DNA of 64,000 nucleotides from Niabella ginsenosidivorans (lineage in GTDB: Bacteria > Bacteroidota > Bacteroidia > Chitinophagales > Chitinophagaceae), in assembly GCF_001654455.1 (NCBI RefSeq), contig NZ_CP015772.1, forward strand, positions 1,550,001 to 1,614,000, given 5' to 3'. This document shows positions 26,152-34,924 of the stretch, piece by piece. Position 1 is the first letter of the stretch. Each line of letters starts with the position of its first letter. The notes beneath the pieces were generated by a model, which saw nothing but the letters and a program-made list of their open reading frames with translations, did no database searches and was not told the DNA's origin. The translations under genes were made by a program, and so were the position numbers.

Positions 26152-29100
26152 ATGAAAAGATTTTTTTTAATCATATACCTGTTCCTGTCGCTTGCGGGTG
26201 CTGCCCAGCAATACAATAATGAATGGATCGATTACAGCAAAACCTATTACAAGTTCAATATAGCCAGCAACGGGCTATACCGTATTTATGGAGCCACACT
26301 TGCAGCAGCAAACCTGGGAAGCACAGATGCCTCCCGGTTTCAGTTATGGCGCAATGGTACAGAAGTTCCGATCTATGTCAGCAAGGAAACAGGTACGCTG
26401 GGTGCAGATGATTATATTGAGTTCTGGGGCCAGATGAATGATGGAAAGGCAGACAATGCACTGTACCGGACGCCGGATCAACAACTATCAGACAGCAAAA
26501 GCCTGTTTTCTGATTCGGCTGCTTATTTTCTTACCGTTAATCCTTCAGGAGTAAATAAGCGTTTGGTGTCAACCGCCAATAATATCCCGGCGGGAGTAGC
26601 GCCGGAGCCTTATTTTATGTACACATCCGTTGTGGATTTTAATGAGCAGTTGCATTACGGGCCCTCTCAGGGCACAGGCACAGGTACATTGTATACTTCA
26701 TCATTTGAAGGAGGAAAAGGATGGGCATCAACTGAAATCAGTAGTGGTGCTGGCCGGTCTGTGGCTTTAACCCTGTACCCTTATTCCGGCGCTGGCGCTC
26801 CTGATATGAATATCCAGATGAATGTTGTAGGCAGTAATGCCGCTACAAGACGGGCACAGCTTTCTGTAAATAACAGTATTGTATTCGACAGTGTTCTTTC
26901 CGGGTTCAATTACCTGAAGCTCAGTAAGGCCTTGCCCGCTTCCATGCTCAATGGCGCCACCGAAAATTTCCGGGTTATAAACCAGCCCCAAGGCACTGAT
27001 CCCAGCCGTATGCGTGTGGCTGTAATCAGAACCAGGTATGCGCGAAAATTTAACTTTGGCGGAGCAGGTAGTTTTCAATTTACCTTGCCGGCAAGGTCTA
27101 CCGGGTATTACCTGGAAATCACCAATTTTTCTTACTCTGGCGGAGCTCCTGTGCTTTATGACCTGAATAATGGCAGGCGATACCTGGCAGATATAAGCAC
27201 TCCTTCTGTAGTAAAGCTTTTTTTGCCCGCCACAGGAAACGAACAGCAACTGGTGCTGTCCGGCCAGGCTACCGGTAACATAAAGCAGGTGACCTCTCTG
27301 ATACCAAGAAATTTTGTTAATTACGCAGCGGCCAACAACCAGGGAAATTATCTTATAATAACGGATCGTTCCCTGTTGAACGGCAGCAACGGCACAACAC
27401 CTGTACAGGATTACCAGAATTACCGTTCTTCTCCGGAAGGAGGAAGTTATAATGCCAGAACTTACCTGATGGATCAACTGACCGATCAGTTTGCCTATGG
27501 TACCCGATACAGCATTCTAAGCGTGCGGAATTTTTTGCGGTTTGCAAGGGCAAAGTTTACTGTACCGCCCAAAGCGGCCTTTCTTATTGGAAAAGGAGTA
27601 AACTATATAGCTTCCTGGGCATCGCCAGCCGGCTTGCAGACAGGGCTGGCACAATTGAACCTGGTGCCTACTTTTGGCTACCCGGGCTCAGATGTGCTGT
27701 TAAGCGCAGAAGGCAGCAGTTCACAGCCGCTTACACCTATTGGCCGGCTATCGGTCATCAGCGGCGATGAACTGACAGATTACCTGCAAAAAATAAAAGA
27801 ATATGAACAGGCCTTAAAGAATACGCCGCCCGGAATTGAGGAAAGTGAATGGAAGAAATCAGTTATCCATGTTGTGGGTGCAAGCGATGATGCAACGATT
27901 GGCCTGCTGGCCGGATTGCTGCAACAACACCGTGCCATTATAGAAGATACTTTATATGGCGCGCAGGTGGAAAGCTTTGTTAAGAATGACAATACTTCGA
28001 ACCAGGCAACTCTGGCAGACTTACTGGCTAACAGGATCAATTCAGGTGCTGCGCTCTTAACCTACTTTGGGCACTCTTCTTCATCAACGCTTTCCTTTAA
28101 CCTGGAAAACCCCTCCAATTATTCCAACCAGGGCAAATACCCGGTCTTTAATATGATGGGCTGCTCAGCAGGAGATATTTTTGGATATGAAACATCAAGG
28201 GTTTCAGCAATTACAACAATATCGGAGAAATATGTTCTCGCAAAAAACAGGGGAAGCATCGGGCTGCTGGCCGGTACAAGTATCGGTTACGTCTCAACGC
28301 TGGATTTTTACAATACAAAATTTTACACGCTGCTCTCTGGAAATGATTATGGAAAACCGGTTGGCGATTTAATGCTGAACACTATTAAAGAAGTTTACAG
28401 AATTAAAGGAGAGAATGATTTCCTGCAGCGGGCACAGTGCGAAGAGTATCTCATAAACGGAGACCCCGCTATCCGGTTATACCAGTTTGCACGACCCGAT
28501 TACGCTATTGAAGACGCTTCTGTAAATGTAAACCCGGCTTTTATTTCCATTGCCGAATCCAAGTTTACGATTGCTATAAAAATCAACAATTTAGGCAAAG
28601 CAGTCAATCAAAAAGTGATTATTGAATTAAAGCGGACCTATCCGGATCAGTCTGTTGCCGTTTTTAAAAGAGATACCCTGAGCCCGATACGGTTTGCAGA
28701 TTCGCTGGTATATACCGTTCCCATAGATCCCGTTAAGGATAAGGGGCAAAATAAAATCAGCATCTCAATAGATCCGGAGAATTTAATATCAGAGCTGAAT
28801 GAGACCAATAACAAGCTGGTAAAGGATATTTATATTTATGAAGACGAGATACGCCCTGTCTATCCTTATGATTATGCCATTGTAAACCAGACCGGTTTAA
28901 AGCTGGAGGCGTCAACTGCCAACCCACTGGCCACATCCCGCACCTATCTTATGGAAATGGACACAACTGCACTGTTTAATTCCCCTTTAAAAACAGCGCA
29001 AACGCAAACCAGTACCGGTGGTGTGCTGGAGTTTGTGCCCGGAGGCGGTTTAAGAAACAATACGGTTTATTACTGGAGGGTAGCCAGCAAACCCGAAAAT

Positions 29101-31227
29101 AATGAGCAACCCCGCTGGAACAGCTCTTCGTTTATTTATCTGCCAGGAGGCCAAACAGGCTTCAACCAATCGCACTATTACCAGCAATTAAAGTGGAATC
29201 TTTCCCAACTGGAATTTAAAGAAAGCGACCGGTTATTGCACTTTGATTCAACAATTACCGGTATAACAGTGACCCATGGTTTCTTTCCAAATGTAAGTGC
29301 AGCCTCTGATATGCAGTTGCGTATTAATGATATTCCTGCACAGGGATGGATGCTGAGCCCGTTTAGCGGCAGCAATAATGTGAATACGTATACCCTGCGC
29401 TTTTATGTTATTGATAACAGGCGGATGCGTACATGGGATAATGCTGACCTGGGTACTTCGGGCAGGTTTGGAAGCGTAAGGCCGGTGCCAGCTCAAAGCA
29501 ATACCATCCCCACATTTTTTCAGTTTAAGGTGCAAACGCCACAACAGAGAAAAAATGTAATGGATTTTATGGATTCCATTCCTAAAGGGTTCTATGTAAT
29601 TGTTGCAAACAGCGCCATGCTGCCCAATGTGGCGCCTTCAGAATGGTTGGCTGACGAGGCGGTTTACGGAGCCGGCAACACCCTGTATCATAAGTTGCTT
29701 AAAGAAGGAGTTAGTGTGCTGAATGAAATAAAGACGAATCTGCCGTTCATTCTTTTCTTACAGAAAGGATCGGGCAAACCGCTTAAAGAACTGGTGGGCA
29801 GCACGCAAAATGATAAACTGAATGAAACGATCGATGTAAAGGCGCCCCTCCGTACGGGCAGCTTTGAAACACCTGTATTGGGGCCTGCCAGATCCTGGAA
29901 TAAGTTCATCTGGGAAGGACAGGCTTTGGAAGCAAACTCCAATGACCAGCTGTCTTTTGATGTGTATGGCATTGGTAATTCAGGCGCAGCTACCTTATTA
30001 AAAACGGTGAAGGGCCTTGTTGCAAATAAAGAAGCAGATCTGTCAGACATCAATGCAGCACAATATCCCCAGCTAAAGATCAGGGCCTCTGTTGCCGATA
30101 CGGTTAATCTGACGCCTTACCAGCTCAGCTACCTGCGCTTATATTACACGCCGGTTCCCGAAGGCGCAATAGCCCCCAACCTGAACCTGTCTGCCAAGGA
30201 TACATTGGAGATAGGAGAGCCGCTGAATTTCAGCGTTGCCTTTAAGAACGTCAGCAATTACAATTTTGATAGCATAAAGGTGAGCCTGAGCGTCCGCGAC
30301 AGGAATAACGTGGAAACGGTGATACCGGTGCCCAGCCAGAAAGCACTGGTTGCCGGAGATACCATAAAGCTGTCCGTACCATTAGCTACCCGGAAATATG
30401 CCGGCAATAATACGCTGCTGGTAAATTTTAACCCAGATAATGCACAGCCGGAGCAGTACCTTTTCAATAATTTTCTTTATAAGAGCTTTTATGTAAAAGG
30501 AGATACTACCAACCCTTATATGGACGTGACCTTTGACGGCATCCACATTCTGAATAGCGATATTGTATCCAGTAAGCCGGATGTGCTTATAAAATTATCG
30601 GATAATGCAAGATACCTGTTATTGAATGACCCGGACCTGATCAGGGTGCAGTTACGGTTTCCTGATGGCAGCATTAAAACGTATGCAGCCGGCACAGATA
30701 CCCTGGTGTTTACGCCTGCGGGGCAGAATGGCAGCAACACAGCTACCATGAATTTTAAACCGCAGCTGAGCGATGGCAATTATGAATTGATGGTTGCCGC
30801 CAAAGATGAAAGCGGCAATACCGCCGGTAATATCCAGTATAAGATAGCGTTCCAGGTCATCAGCAAACCAATGATCTCCAATATGCTGAATTATCCGAAC
30901 CCTTTTACTACCTCAACCGCGTTTGTATTTACCTTAACCGGATCTGAAGTTCCGCAAAACATCCGGATACAGATCCTTACCATAACAGGGAAGATCGTCA
31001 GGGAGATCACCAAAGCAGAGTTAGGTCCACTGCACATCGGCAGGAATATTACGGAGTTTAAATGGGATGGCACAGATCAGTACGGGCAAAAGCTGGCAAA
31101 CGGCGTTTACCTGTACCGCGTTATTACAAACCTGAACGGCAAAAGCCTGGATAAGTACAAAGCGGCAGAAGATAATACCGACAAATATTTTAATAAAGGT
31201 TACGGAAAAATGTACCTGATGCGGTAG
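26152..31227 (+). CDS. PorU-like C25 cysteine peptidase (type IX sortase type)
   Basis: I take the Met of MKRFFLIIYLF as the start because it opens a signal peptide ending at AAQQ; the frame begins 18 bases earlier. The 1691-residue protein has a gingipain-like C25 domain (roughly 380-800) with the catalytic His641 in YFGHSSS and Cys671 in MMGCSAG. Several beta domains follow, including a CARDB-like one starting near DYAIEDASV. The C-terminal about 85 residues (NYPNPFTTST, FKWDGTDQYGQ, NGVYLYRV) resemble T9SS sorting domains. PorU removes this signal from cargo and attaches the cargo to A-LPS. This copy is well above the usual PorU length of about 1100-1300, so it may be a specialised sortase or a surface peptidase. 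Confidence 0.83.
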   Translation: MKRFFLIIYLFLSLAGAAQQYNNEWIDYSKTYYKFNIASNGLYRIYGATLAAANLGSTDASRFQLWRNGTEVPIYVSKETGTLGADDYIEFWGQMNDGKADNALYRTPDQQLSDSKSLFSDSAAYFLTVNPSGVNKRLVSTANNIPAGVAPEPYFMYTSVVDFNEQLHYGPSQGTGTGTLYTSSFEGGKGWASTEISSGAGRSVALTLYPYSGAGAPDMNIQMNVVGSNAATRRAQLSVNNSIVFDSVLSGFNYLKLSKALPASMLNGATENFRVINQPQGTDPSRMRVAVIRTRYARKFNFGGAGSFQFTLPARSTGYYLEITNFSYSGGAPVLYDLNNGRRYLADISTPSVVKLFLPATGNEQQLVLSGQATGNIKQVTSLIPRNFVNYAAANNQGNYLIITDRSLLNGSNGTTPVQDYQNYRSSPEGGSYNARTYLMDQLTDQFAYGTRYSILSVRNFLRFARAKFTVPPKAAFLIGKGVNYIASWASPAGLQTGLAQLNLVPTFGYPGSDVLLSAEGSSSQPLTPIGRLSVISGDELTDYLQKIKEYEQALKNTPPGIEESEWKKSVIHVVGASDDATIGLLAGLLQQHRAIIEDTLYGAQVESFVKNDNTSNQATLADLLANRINSGAALLTYFGHSSSSTLSFNLENPSNYSNQGKYPVFNMMGCSAGDIFGYETSRVSAITTISEKYVLAKNRGSIGLLAGTSIGYVSTLDFYNTKFYTLLSGNDYGKPVGDLMLNTIKEVYRIKGENDFLQRAQCEEYLINGDPAIRLYQFARPDYAIEDASVNVNPAFISIAESKFTIAIKINNLGKAVNQKVIIELKRTYPDQSVAVFKRDTLSPIRFADSLVYTVPIDPVKDKGQNKISISIDPENLISELNETNNKLVKDIYIYEDEIRPVYPYDYAIVNQTGLKLEASTANPLATSRTYLMEMDTTALFNSPLKTAQTQTSTGGVLEFVPGGGLRNNTVYYWRVASKPENNEQPRWNSSSFIYLPGGQTGFNQSHYYQQLKWNLSQLEFKESDRLLHFDSTITGITVTHGFFPNVSAASDMQLRINDIPAQGWMLSPFSGSNNVNTYTLRFYVIDNRRMRTWDNADLGTSGRFGSVRPVPAQSNTIPTFFQFKVQTPQQRKNVMDFMDSIPKGFYVIVANSAMLPNVAPSEWLADEAVYGAGNTLYHKLLKEGVSVLNEIKTNLPFILFLQKGSGKPLKELVGSTQNDKLNETIDVKAPLRTGSFETPVLGPARSWNKFIWEGQALEANSNDQLSFDVYGIGNSGAATLLKTVKGLVANKEADLSDINAAQYPQLKIRASVADTVNLTPYQLSYLRLYYTPVPEGAIAPNLNLSAKDTLEIGEPLNFSVAFKNVSNYNFDSIKVSLSVRDRNNVETVIPVPSQKALVAGDTIKLSVPLATRKYAGNNTLLVNFNPDNAQPEQYLFNNFLYKSFYVKGDTTNPYMDVTFDGIHILNSDIVSSKPDVLIKLSDNARYLLLNDPDLIRVQLRFPDGSIKTYAAGTDTLVFTPAGQNGSNTATMNFKPQLSDGNYELMVAAKDESGNTAGNIQYKIAFQVISKPMISNMLNYPNPFTTSTAFVFTLTGSEVPQNIRIQILTITGKIVREITKAELGPLHIGRNITEFKWDGTDQYGQKLANGVYLYRVITNLNGKSLDKYKAAEDNTDKYFNKGYGKMYLMR

Positions 31228-31269
31228 GAGTGCTGTTGCTGCCTGCTGTCTTTATAAACGTTTACTGAA

Positions 31270-32268
31270 ATGCAAGTGTCTGATAGCAGGTATACGAACT
31301 CGTTTGATTTTTTAAGGATACTGGGCGCTGTTGGGATCGCTTATCTGCATTCCTATGACCTCCTGCAACGGGAAAAAATAAATCTGTCAGTGATCATACT
31401 GGGCATGTTTTTTACAGTAAGCGGCTACCTTATTGCAAAAAGCGCTGACAGGTCTACTTCAATAGCAAATTACTTATGGAAACGGGTGCTGCGGATCCAG
31501 CCTTTGCTGGTTGTTGTTTGCCTGATGACGGTTTTTATTTTAGGCCCGGTATTTACCAAGCTCAGCATCAGTGATTATTTTAGAAGCAGCGCTACCTGGC
31601 AGTATTTCAGAACCGTTTTTCCTGTATTCGGTATTCAATATAGTTTGCCCGGTGTATTTAAAAGCAATATTGCAGAAAGCGGTGTTAACGGGTCTTTATG
31701 GACGCTTGTTTTGGAAGAGAGGGCCTATTTGATTATGGTTCCTTTTCTTTTCTTGAAAAAGGCGCGGAAAAATCTTTTTGCTGCATTTGTAGTCCTGTTA
31801 AATATTATTTATCTGTTGTATTATTATCATATTGGCGGGCTGGGTTCACACTTTTTTGATGCCTACAGAATGCAGTATTATGTTCTGTTTTTTAACAGCG
31901 CTTTGTTTTATTTTTTTAAGTTCCCCTTTTCCAAAATCAATTCTTTTGCAACTATTGTAATTGTTGCTGTGGTGTATTTTTTTGTGCAGAAGTCCATTTT
32001 TGCAACTTTATATCTTTTACCGTTCCTTACCTTGTTAATAGGGAATAAAAAAACGCTCTTTTCACAAGTGGCCAAAAAGGGCGATATTACTTACGGGCTG
32101 TATGTGCTGGCTTTTCCCGTGCAGCAGTCATTAATTGCCCTATTTAATAATGACCTTCAGCCGCAGGTGCTGCTTTTCCTTACCCTGCTTATCTGCACTC
32201 CGCTGGCGTATTTATCCTGGCATTTTATAGAGCAGCCTTTTTTAAGCCTTCGCAACAAGGTCAGCTGA
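31270..32268 (+). CDS. Acyltransferase 3 family membrane protein
   Basis: This 332-residue protein has about ten hydrophobic segments and the acyltransferase 3 (PF01757, OafA-like) opening NSFDFLRILGAVGIAYLHS with the conserved Arg16 and His27. WTLVLEERAYL corresponds to the conserved WSLxxExxFY block, and the C-terminal LSWHFIEQPF matches the family's final SxxxxExP motif. Such enzymes acetylate surface sugars, for example O-antigen. It lies 42 bases after the PorU-like gene on the same strand, and its 3' end overlaps the converging ribE gene by 8 bases. The acceptor is unknown. Confidence 0.88.
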   Translation: MQVSDSRYTNSFDFLRILGAVGIAYLHSYDLLQREKINLSVIILGMFFTVSGYLIAKSADRSTSIANYLWKRVLRIQPLLVVVCLMTVFILGPVFTKLSISDYFRSSATWQYFRTVFPVFGIQYSLPGVFKSNIAESGVNGSLWTLVLEERAYLIMVPFLFLKKARKNLFAAFVVLLNIIYLLYYYHIGGLGSHFFDAYRMQYYVLFFNSALFYFFKFPFSKINSFATIVIVAVVYFFVQKSIFATLYLLPFLTLLIGNKKTLFSQVAKKGDITYGLYVLAFPVQQSLIALFNNDLQPQVLLFLTLLICTPLAYLSWHFIEQPFLSLRNKVS

Positions 32269-32854
32269 TGCCTGTGCCCAGGTGCCTTAATACATATTTC
32301 CCGATCACATCAAATTCCAGGTTTACTTTATCACCTGTTTGTAGCTGCTGCATATTGGTGTGCGCCATTGTATAAGGGATAATGGCAACGGTAAAGCTGT
32401 TTTCAGTAACATTAAAAACAGTAAGGCTGATGCCGTTTACTGCTACGGAGCCTTTTTCAATAACTAACTGAGCAAATTTTGCGTCAAATGCAATCGTAAA
32501 TTCCGTGCTCCCGTTCTTTTCAACAACTGAGGTGCATATTCCGGTGCTGTCTACATGCCCCTGCACAATATGACCATCCAGGCGCCCGCTCAGGGTCATA
32601 CAGCGCTCAAGGTTTACAATAGTGCCCGACTGCCAGTTGCTGAGATTGCTGACATCCAGGGTCTCCGCTATGGCCGTTACCTGGTGCCGGTTGCCATCCA
32701 CCTTTTCTACAGTAAGGCAAACCCCGTTATGGCTCACGCTCTGATCTGCTTTTAATTCATTTGAAATAGTGCTTTCAATAGTAAAAGTGAGATTGGTGCC
32801 ATTTTTATCGGAGGACACTACAGTTCCTGTTGCTTCTATAATACCTGTAAACAT
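32261..32854 (-). CDS. ribE: Riboflavin synthase alpha chain
   Basis: The enzyme dismutates two 6,7-dimethyl-8-ribityllumazine molecules to riboflavin. The 197-residue protein shows two tandem lumazine-binding domains. The first opens MFTGIIEATG with NGVCLTV at about 43-49; the second has DGHIVQGHVD at its start and NGISLTV near 140. This is the standard length. The gene is monocistronic. I see no FMN riboswitch in its upstream region, in line with most Bacteroidota. Confidence 0.95.
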   Translation of the reverse strand: MFTGIIEATGTVVSSDKNGTNLTFTIESTISNELKADQSVSHNGVCLTVEKVDGNRHQVTAIAETLDVSNLSNWQSGTIVNLERCMTLSGRLDGHIVQGHVDSTGICTSVVEKNGSTEFTIAFDAKFAQLVIEKGSVAVNGISLTVFNVTENSFTVAIIPYTMAHTNMQQLQTGDKVNLEFDVIGKYVLRHLGTGIS

Positions 32855-33023
32855 AAGATCAAACGTACATGAAATTTTTCATTCATAAATACATGAAATA
32901 GCATAGCCCTTCTTGGAAATTTCAGGCAGGTATGCAGGCAGGTGCGTTTATAAAGAAGTTTCCTATTAAAAACGGGCAGTTGCCGGAACCTGATTTCCCG
33001 GGAATTAAAAAAAATAAGCGGGA

Positions 33024-33055
33024 TTTGAGTTTTTATGAGAAAAATACTATCTTTG
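33024..33055 (+). promoter_or_regulatory. Full promoter of rpsU
   Basis: TTTG (33024-33027), a 20-base spacer and TATCTTTG (33048-33055) match the Bacteroidota sigma-ABfr-type promoter on both elements and spacing. Transcription should start around 33061, leaving a leader of about 33 bases that contains the Shine-Dalgarno. Confidence 0.78.
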
Positions 33056-33075
33056 CACCTCAAAAAAACTACCAA

Positions 33076-33081
33076 AGGAGG
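33076..33081 (+). promoter_or_regulatory. Strong Shine-Dalgarno of rpsU
   Basis: AGGAGG (within AAAGGAGGTA) lies 12 bases before the rpsU ATG. Other genes in this window lack such a sequence, so it stands out. It also settles the start at 33094 rather than an upstream in-frame ATG. Confidence 0.75.
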
Positions 33082-33093
33082 TATAAAATATTT

Positions 33094-33291
33094 ATGTTAA
33101 TTATTGATTCTAAGGACTGCGAGAACATTGACAAAGCTTTAAAGAAGTACAAGAAGAAATTTGAGAAATCAAAAACTCTACTTCAACTGCGTGAACGTCA
33201 GCATTTTACAAAGCCATCTGTCAAGAGTCGTATGCAGCGTTTAAAGGCAATCTATAAGCAACAGATCGCCAGTGGAAAAATAGAATTATAA
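33094..33291 (+). CDS. rpsU: 30S ribosomal protein bS21
   Basis: This 65-residue, Lys/Arg-rich protein binds the small subunit near the anti-Shine-Dalgarno end of 16S rRNA. The sequence has the Bacteroidota bS21 pattern: a short N-terminal strand MLIIDSKD, then helices with NIDKALKKYKKKFEKS and LRERQHFTKPSVKSR. I chose the start by the Shine-Dalgarno and by family length; an upstream in-frame extension would cross the promoter. Work in Flavobacterium johnsoniae tied bS21 to sequestration of the anti-Shine-Dalgarno, with rpsU itself carrying a strong one. The same arrangement is seen here and suggests autoregulation. A terminator follows directly. Confidence 0.95.
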   Translation: MLIIDSKDCENIDKALKKYKKKFEKSKTLLQLRERQHFTKPSVKSRMQRLKAIYKQQIASGKIEL

Positions 33292-33320
33292 CTATTTTAT
33301 ATTTTTGTATAATATTGTAA

Positions 33321-33344
33321 CCTCGGGTTTCCCGGGGTTTTTTT
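33321..33344 (+). terminator. rpsU terminator abutting the xer start codon
   Basis: CCTCGGG, TTT and CCCGGGG form a 7-bp stem (one T-G pair), followed by seven T and then immediately by the ATG of the recombinase gene. It should end most rpsU transcripts and leaves no room for a ribosome-binding site between terminator and xer. Confidence 0.75.
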
Positions 33345-34247
33345 ATGCAAAAAACATTTTCAGACCATATAGCCGCATTTATCAGTTATCTTCAGTTTGA
33401 AAAAAGATATTCCAAACATACAGTCATTGCCTATACCTCTGACCTCAATGAATTTTTAAGCTTTGTAACAAAGGTATGGGGAACGCTCCCTGTTAAGGAA
33501 ATTTCCTACTCCATTGTCCGGAGCTGGCTGGCCAGCCTGATGGAAGCGGAAATTACTCCAAGAAGCATAAACCGGAAAATATCTGCTTTAAAATCATTTT
33601 TTAAATACCATATAAAAACAGGAACTATCGGGGAAAACCCGATGTTCAAAGTAGTGGCCCCAAAGGTCAGCAAACGCCTGCCGTCATTTATAAACGAAAA
33701 CGATCTGCTATTGCTGAATGAAACAGTATCCGGAGCTACTGAAGACTGGAAAACGCTGAATGCAAAATTATTGATCGCCCTGTTCTACGGTACCGGTATG
33801 CGTTTAAGTGAACTGATCCAGTTAAAAGAAACCCAACTGGATTTTTACAGAAAACAGGTAAAGATACTGGGCAAGGGCAATAAGGAGCGTATTGTACCGT
33901 TAAACAAGGTTTTACTGGATGCCATTAATGAATATATGGGGTTAAAAAGGAAACAGTTTGCCCAATTGCCTGTGGAATTGCTGGTTACGGAAAAAGGGAA
34001 AAAATTGTATCCGAAGTATGCCTATTTACTGGTAAAAAAATACCTTTCTGTTATTCCAACGCTTGACAAAAAAAGCCCACATGTGTTACGTCATAGTTTT
34101 GCAACGCATTTAATGAATAACGGGGCAGAAATAAAAGCTGTAAAAGATCTGCTGGGCCATGCAAGCCTTGCTGCCACACAGGTTTATACTCATAATACTA
34201 TAGAAAAATTGAAGGATGTGTATAAAAATGCACATCCGAAAGCGTAA
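33345..34247 (+). CDS. Tyrosine recombinase XerC/XerD type
   Basis: This 300-residue recombinase has an N-terminal SAM-like core-binding domain (about 5-95) and a catalytic domain with the full set Arg153 (GTGMRLSEL), Lys177, His246-x-x-Arg249 (HVLRHSF), His272 (LLGHAS) and Tyr281 (QVYTH). Length and motifs fit chromosome-dimer resolvases rather than phage integrases, and the place between rpsU and hpf is conserved in Bacteroidota. Whether it is XerC or XerD cannot be decided by eye. Its start codon directly follows the rpsU terminator T-run, so expression may depend on read-through. Confidence 0.9.
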   Translation: MQKTFSDHIAAFISYLQFEKRYSKHTVIAYTSDLNEFLSFVTKVWGTLPVKEISYSIVRSWLASLMEAEITPRSINRKISALKSFFKYHIKTGTIGENPMFKVVAPKVSKRLPSFINENDLLLLNETVSGATEDWKTLNAKLLIALFYGTGMRLSELIQLKETQLDFYRKQVKILGKGNKERIVPLNKVLLDAINEYMGLKRKQFAQLPVELLVTEKGKKLYPKYAYLLVKKYLSVIPTLDKKSPHVLRHSFATHLMNNGAEIKAVKDLLGHASLAATQVYTHNTIEKLKDVYKNAHPKA

Positions 34248-34285
34248 CCACTGCAAAAAAATCAACTAAAAATTAGCAATTATTT

Positions 34286-34318
34286 TTTGGGAACCGTTTG
34301 CTTTTTTGATTAACTTTA
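34286..34318 (+). promoter_or_regulatory. Promoter of hpf
   Basis: TTTG (34286-34289) and TAACTTTA (34311-34318), 21 bases apart, match the Bacteroidota consensus except for the last base of the -7 box. The leader would be about 60 bases. Confidence 0.5.
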
Positions 34319-34383
34319 AGCAAGAGTATTTCAGGTCTTTGAAATAAGGAAATCAAGATTATTCACTTTTAAATTCAACTATC

Positions 34384-34683
34384 ATGAATGTGAACATTCA
34401 AACAGTTAATTTTAACGCTGACAGGAAATTGCTGGATGCAATCAGCCGTAAAATGGAAAAACTCACTACGTTTCACGACCGCATTATTGACTCGGTGGTT
34501 TATCTGAAGTTAGACAACGTAGTACACAATATAAAGGATAAGATCGTAGAGATCAGAGTGCAGGTACCCCGGCACAGCTTCTTTGTGAAAACGACCAGTA
34601 AATCTTTTGAAGAATCTTTTGAGAACGCATTTGATTCTTTAGTGAACCAGGTAAAAAGGCGTAAAGAAAAAATGATAGCTTAA
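34384..34683 (+). CDS. hpf: Short ribosome hibernation promoting factor (HPF/RaiA family)
   Basis: This 99-residue protein has the beta-alpha-beta-beta-beta-alpha layout of the short HPF/YfiA family: an opening MNVNIQTVNF strand, a Lys-rich helix, and a C-terminal basic helix NQVKRRKEKM. It binds the decoding centre of idle ribosomes in stationary phase. It has no C-terminal dimerisation domain, so it is not the long form. The gene has its own promoter-like boxes and a terminator, and completes the translation-linked rpsU-xer-hpf block. Confidence 0.88.
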   Translation: MNVNIQTVNFNADRKLLDAISRKMEKLTTFHDRIIDSVVYLKLDNVVHNIKDKIVEIRVQVPRHSFFVKTTSKSFEESFENAFDSLVNQVKRRKEKMIA

Positions 34684-34709
34684 TAATAAATCCAAATTAA
34701 GATCTTAAT

Positions 34710-34742
34710 GCCCCGTCCGGCTATGCAGAGCGGGGCTTTTTT
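34710..34742 (+). terminator. Intrinsic terminator of hpf
   Basis: GCCCCG and CGGGGC form a 6-bp stem with a 15-base loop, directly followed by six T. Confidence 0.75.
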
Positions 34743-34924
34743 ATGGCCCGTTTAACAATTGTTTAACAGGTTTTTAAGCCGCTGACCATAAAGTGAAACT
34801 GTCTTATCTGAAACGGTGGGCGCAGGCTCCTGTTTTAAAAGCAGACCTCCACGAAACAGAATTTGGCACAATTTTATCTGTTACTCAGGTTGGATTTTTG
34901 ATTCAAAGTTTAAAACGTATAATT

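Noticed and set aside
32855-33020. FMN riboswitch in front of riboflavin synthase
   Set aside because: No RFN-element conserved blocks can be found on the minus strand upstream of ribE.
32932-33093. N-terminal extension of the bS21 frame by 54 codons
   Set aside because: The stretch contains the full rpsU promoter and the Shine-Dalgarno, and bS21 is about 65 residues long.
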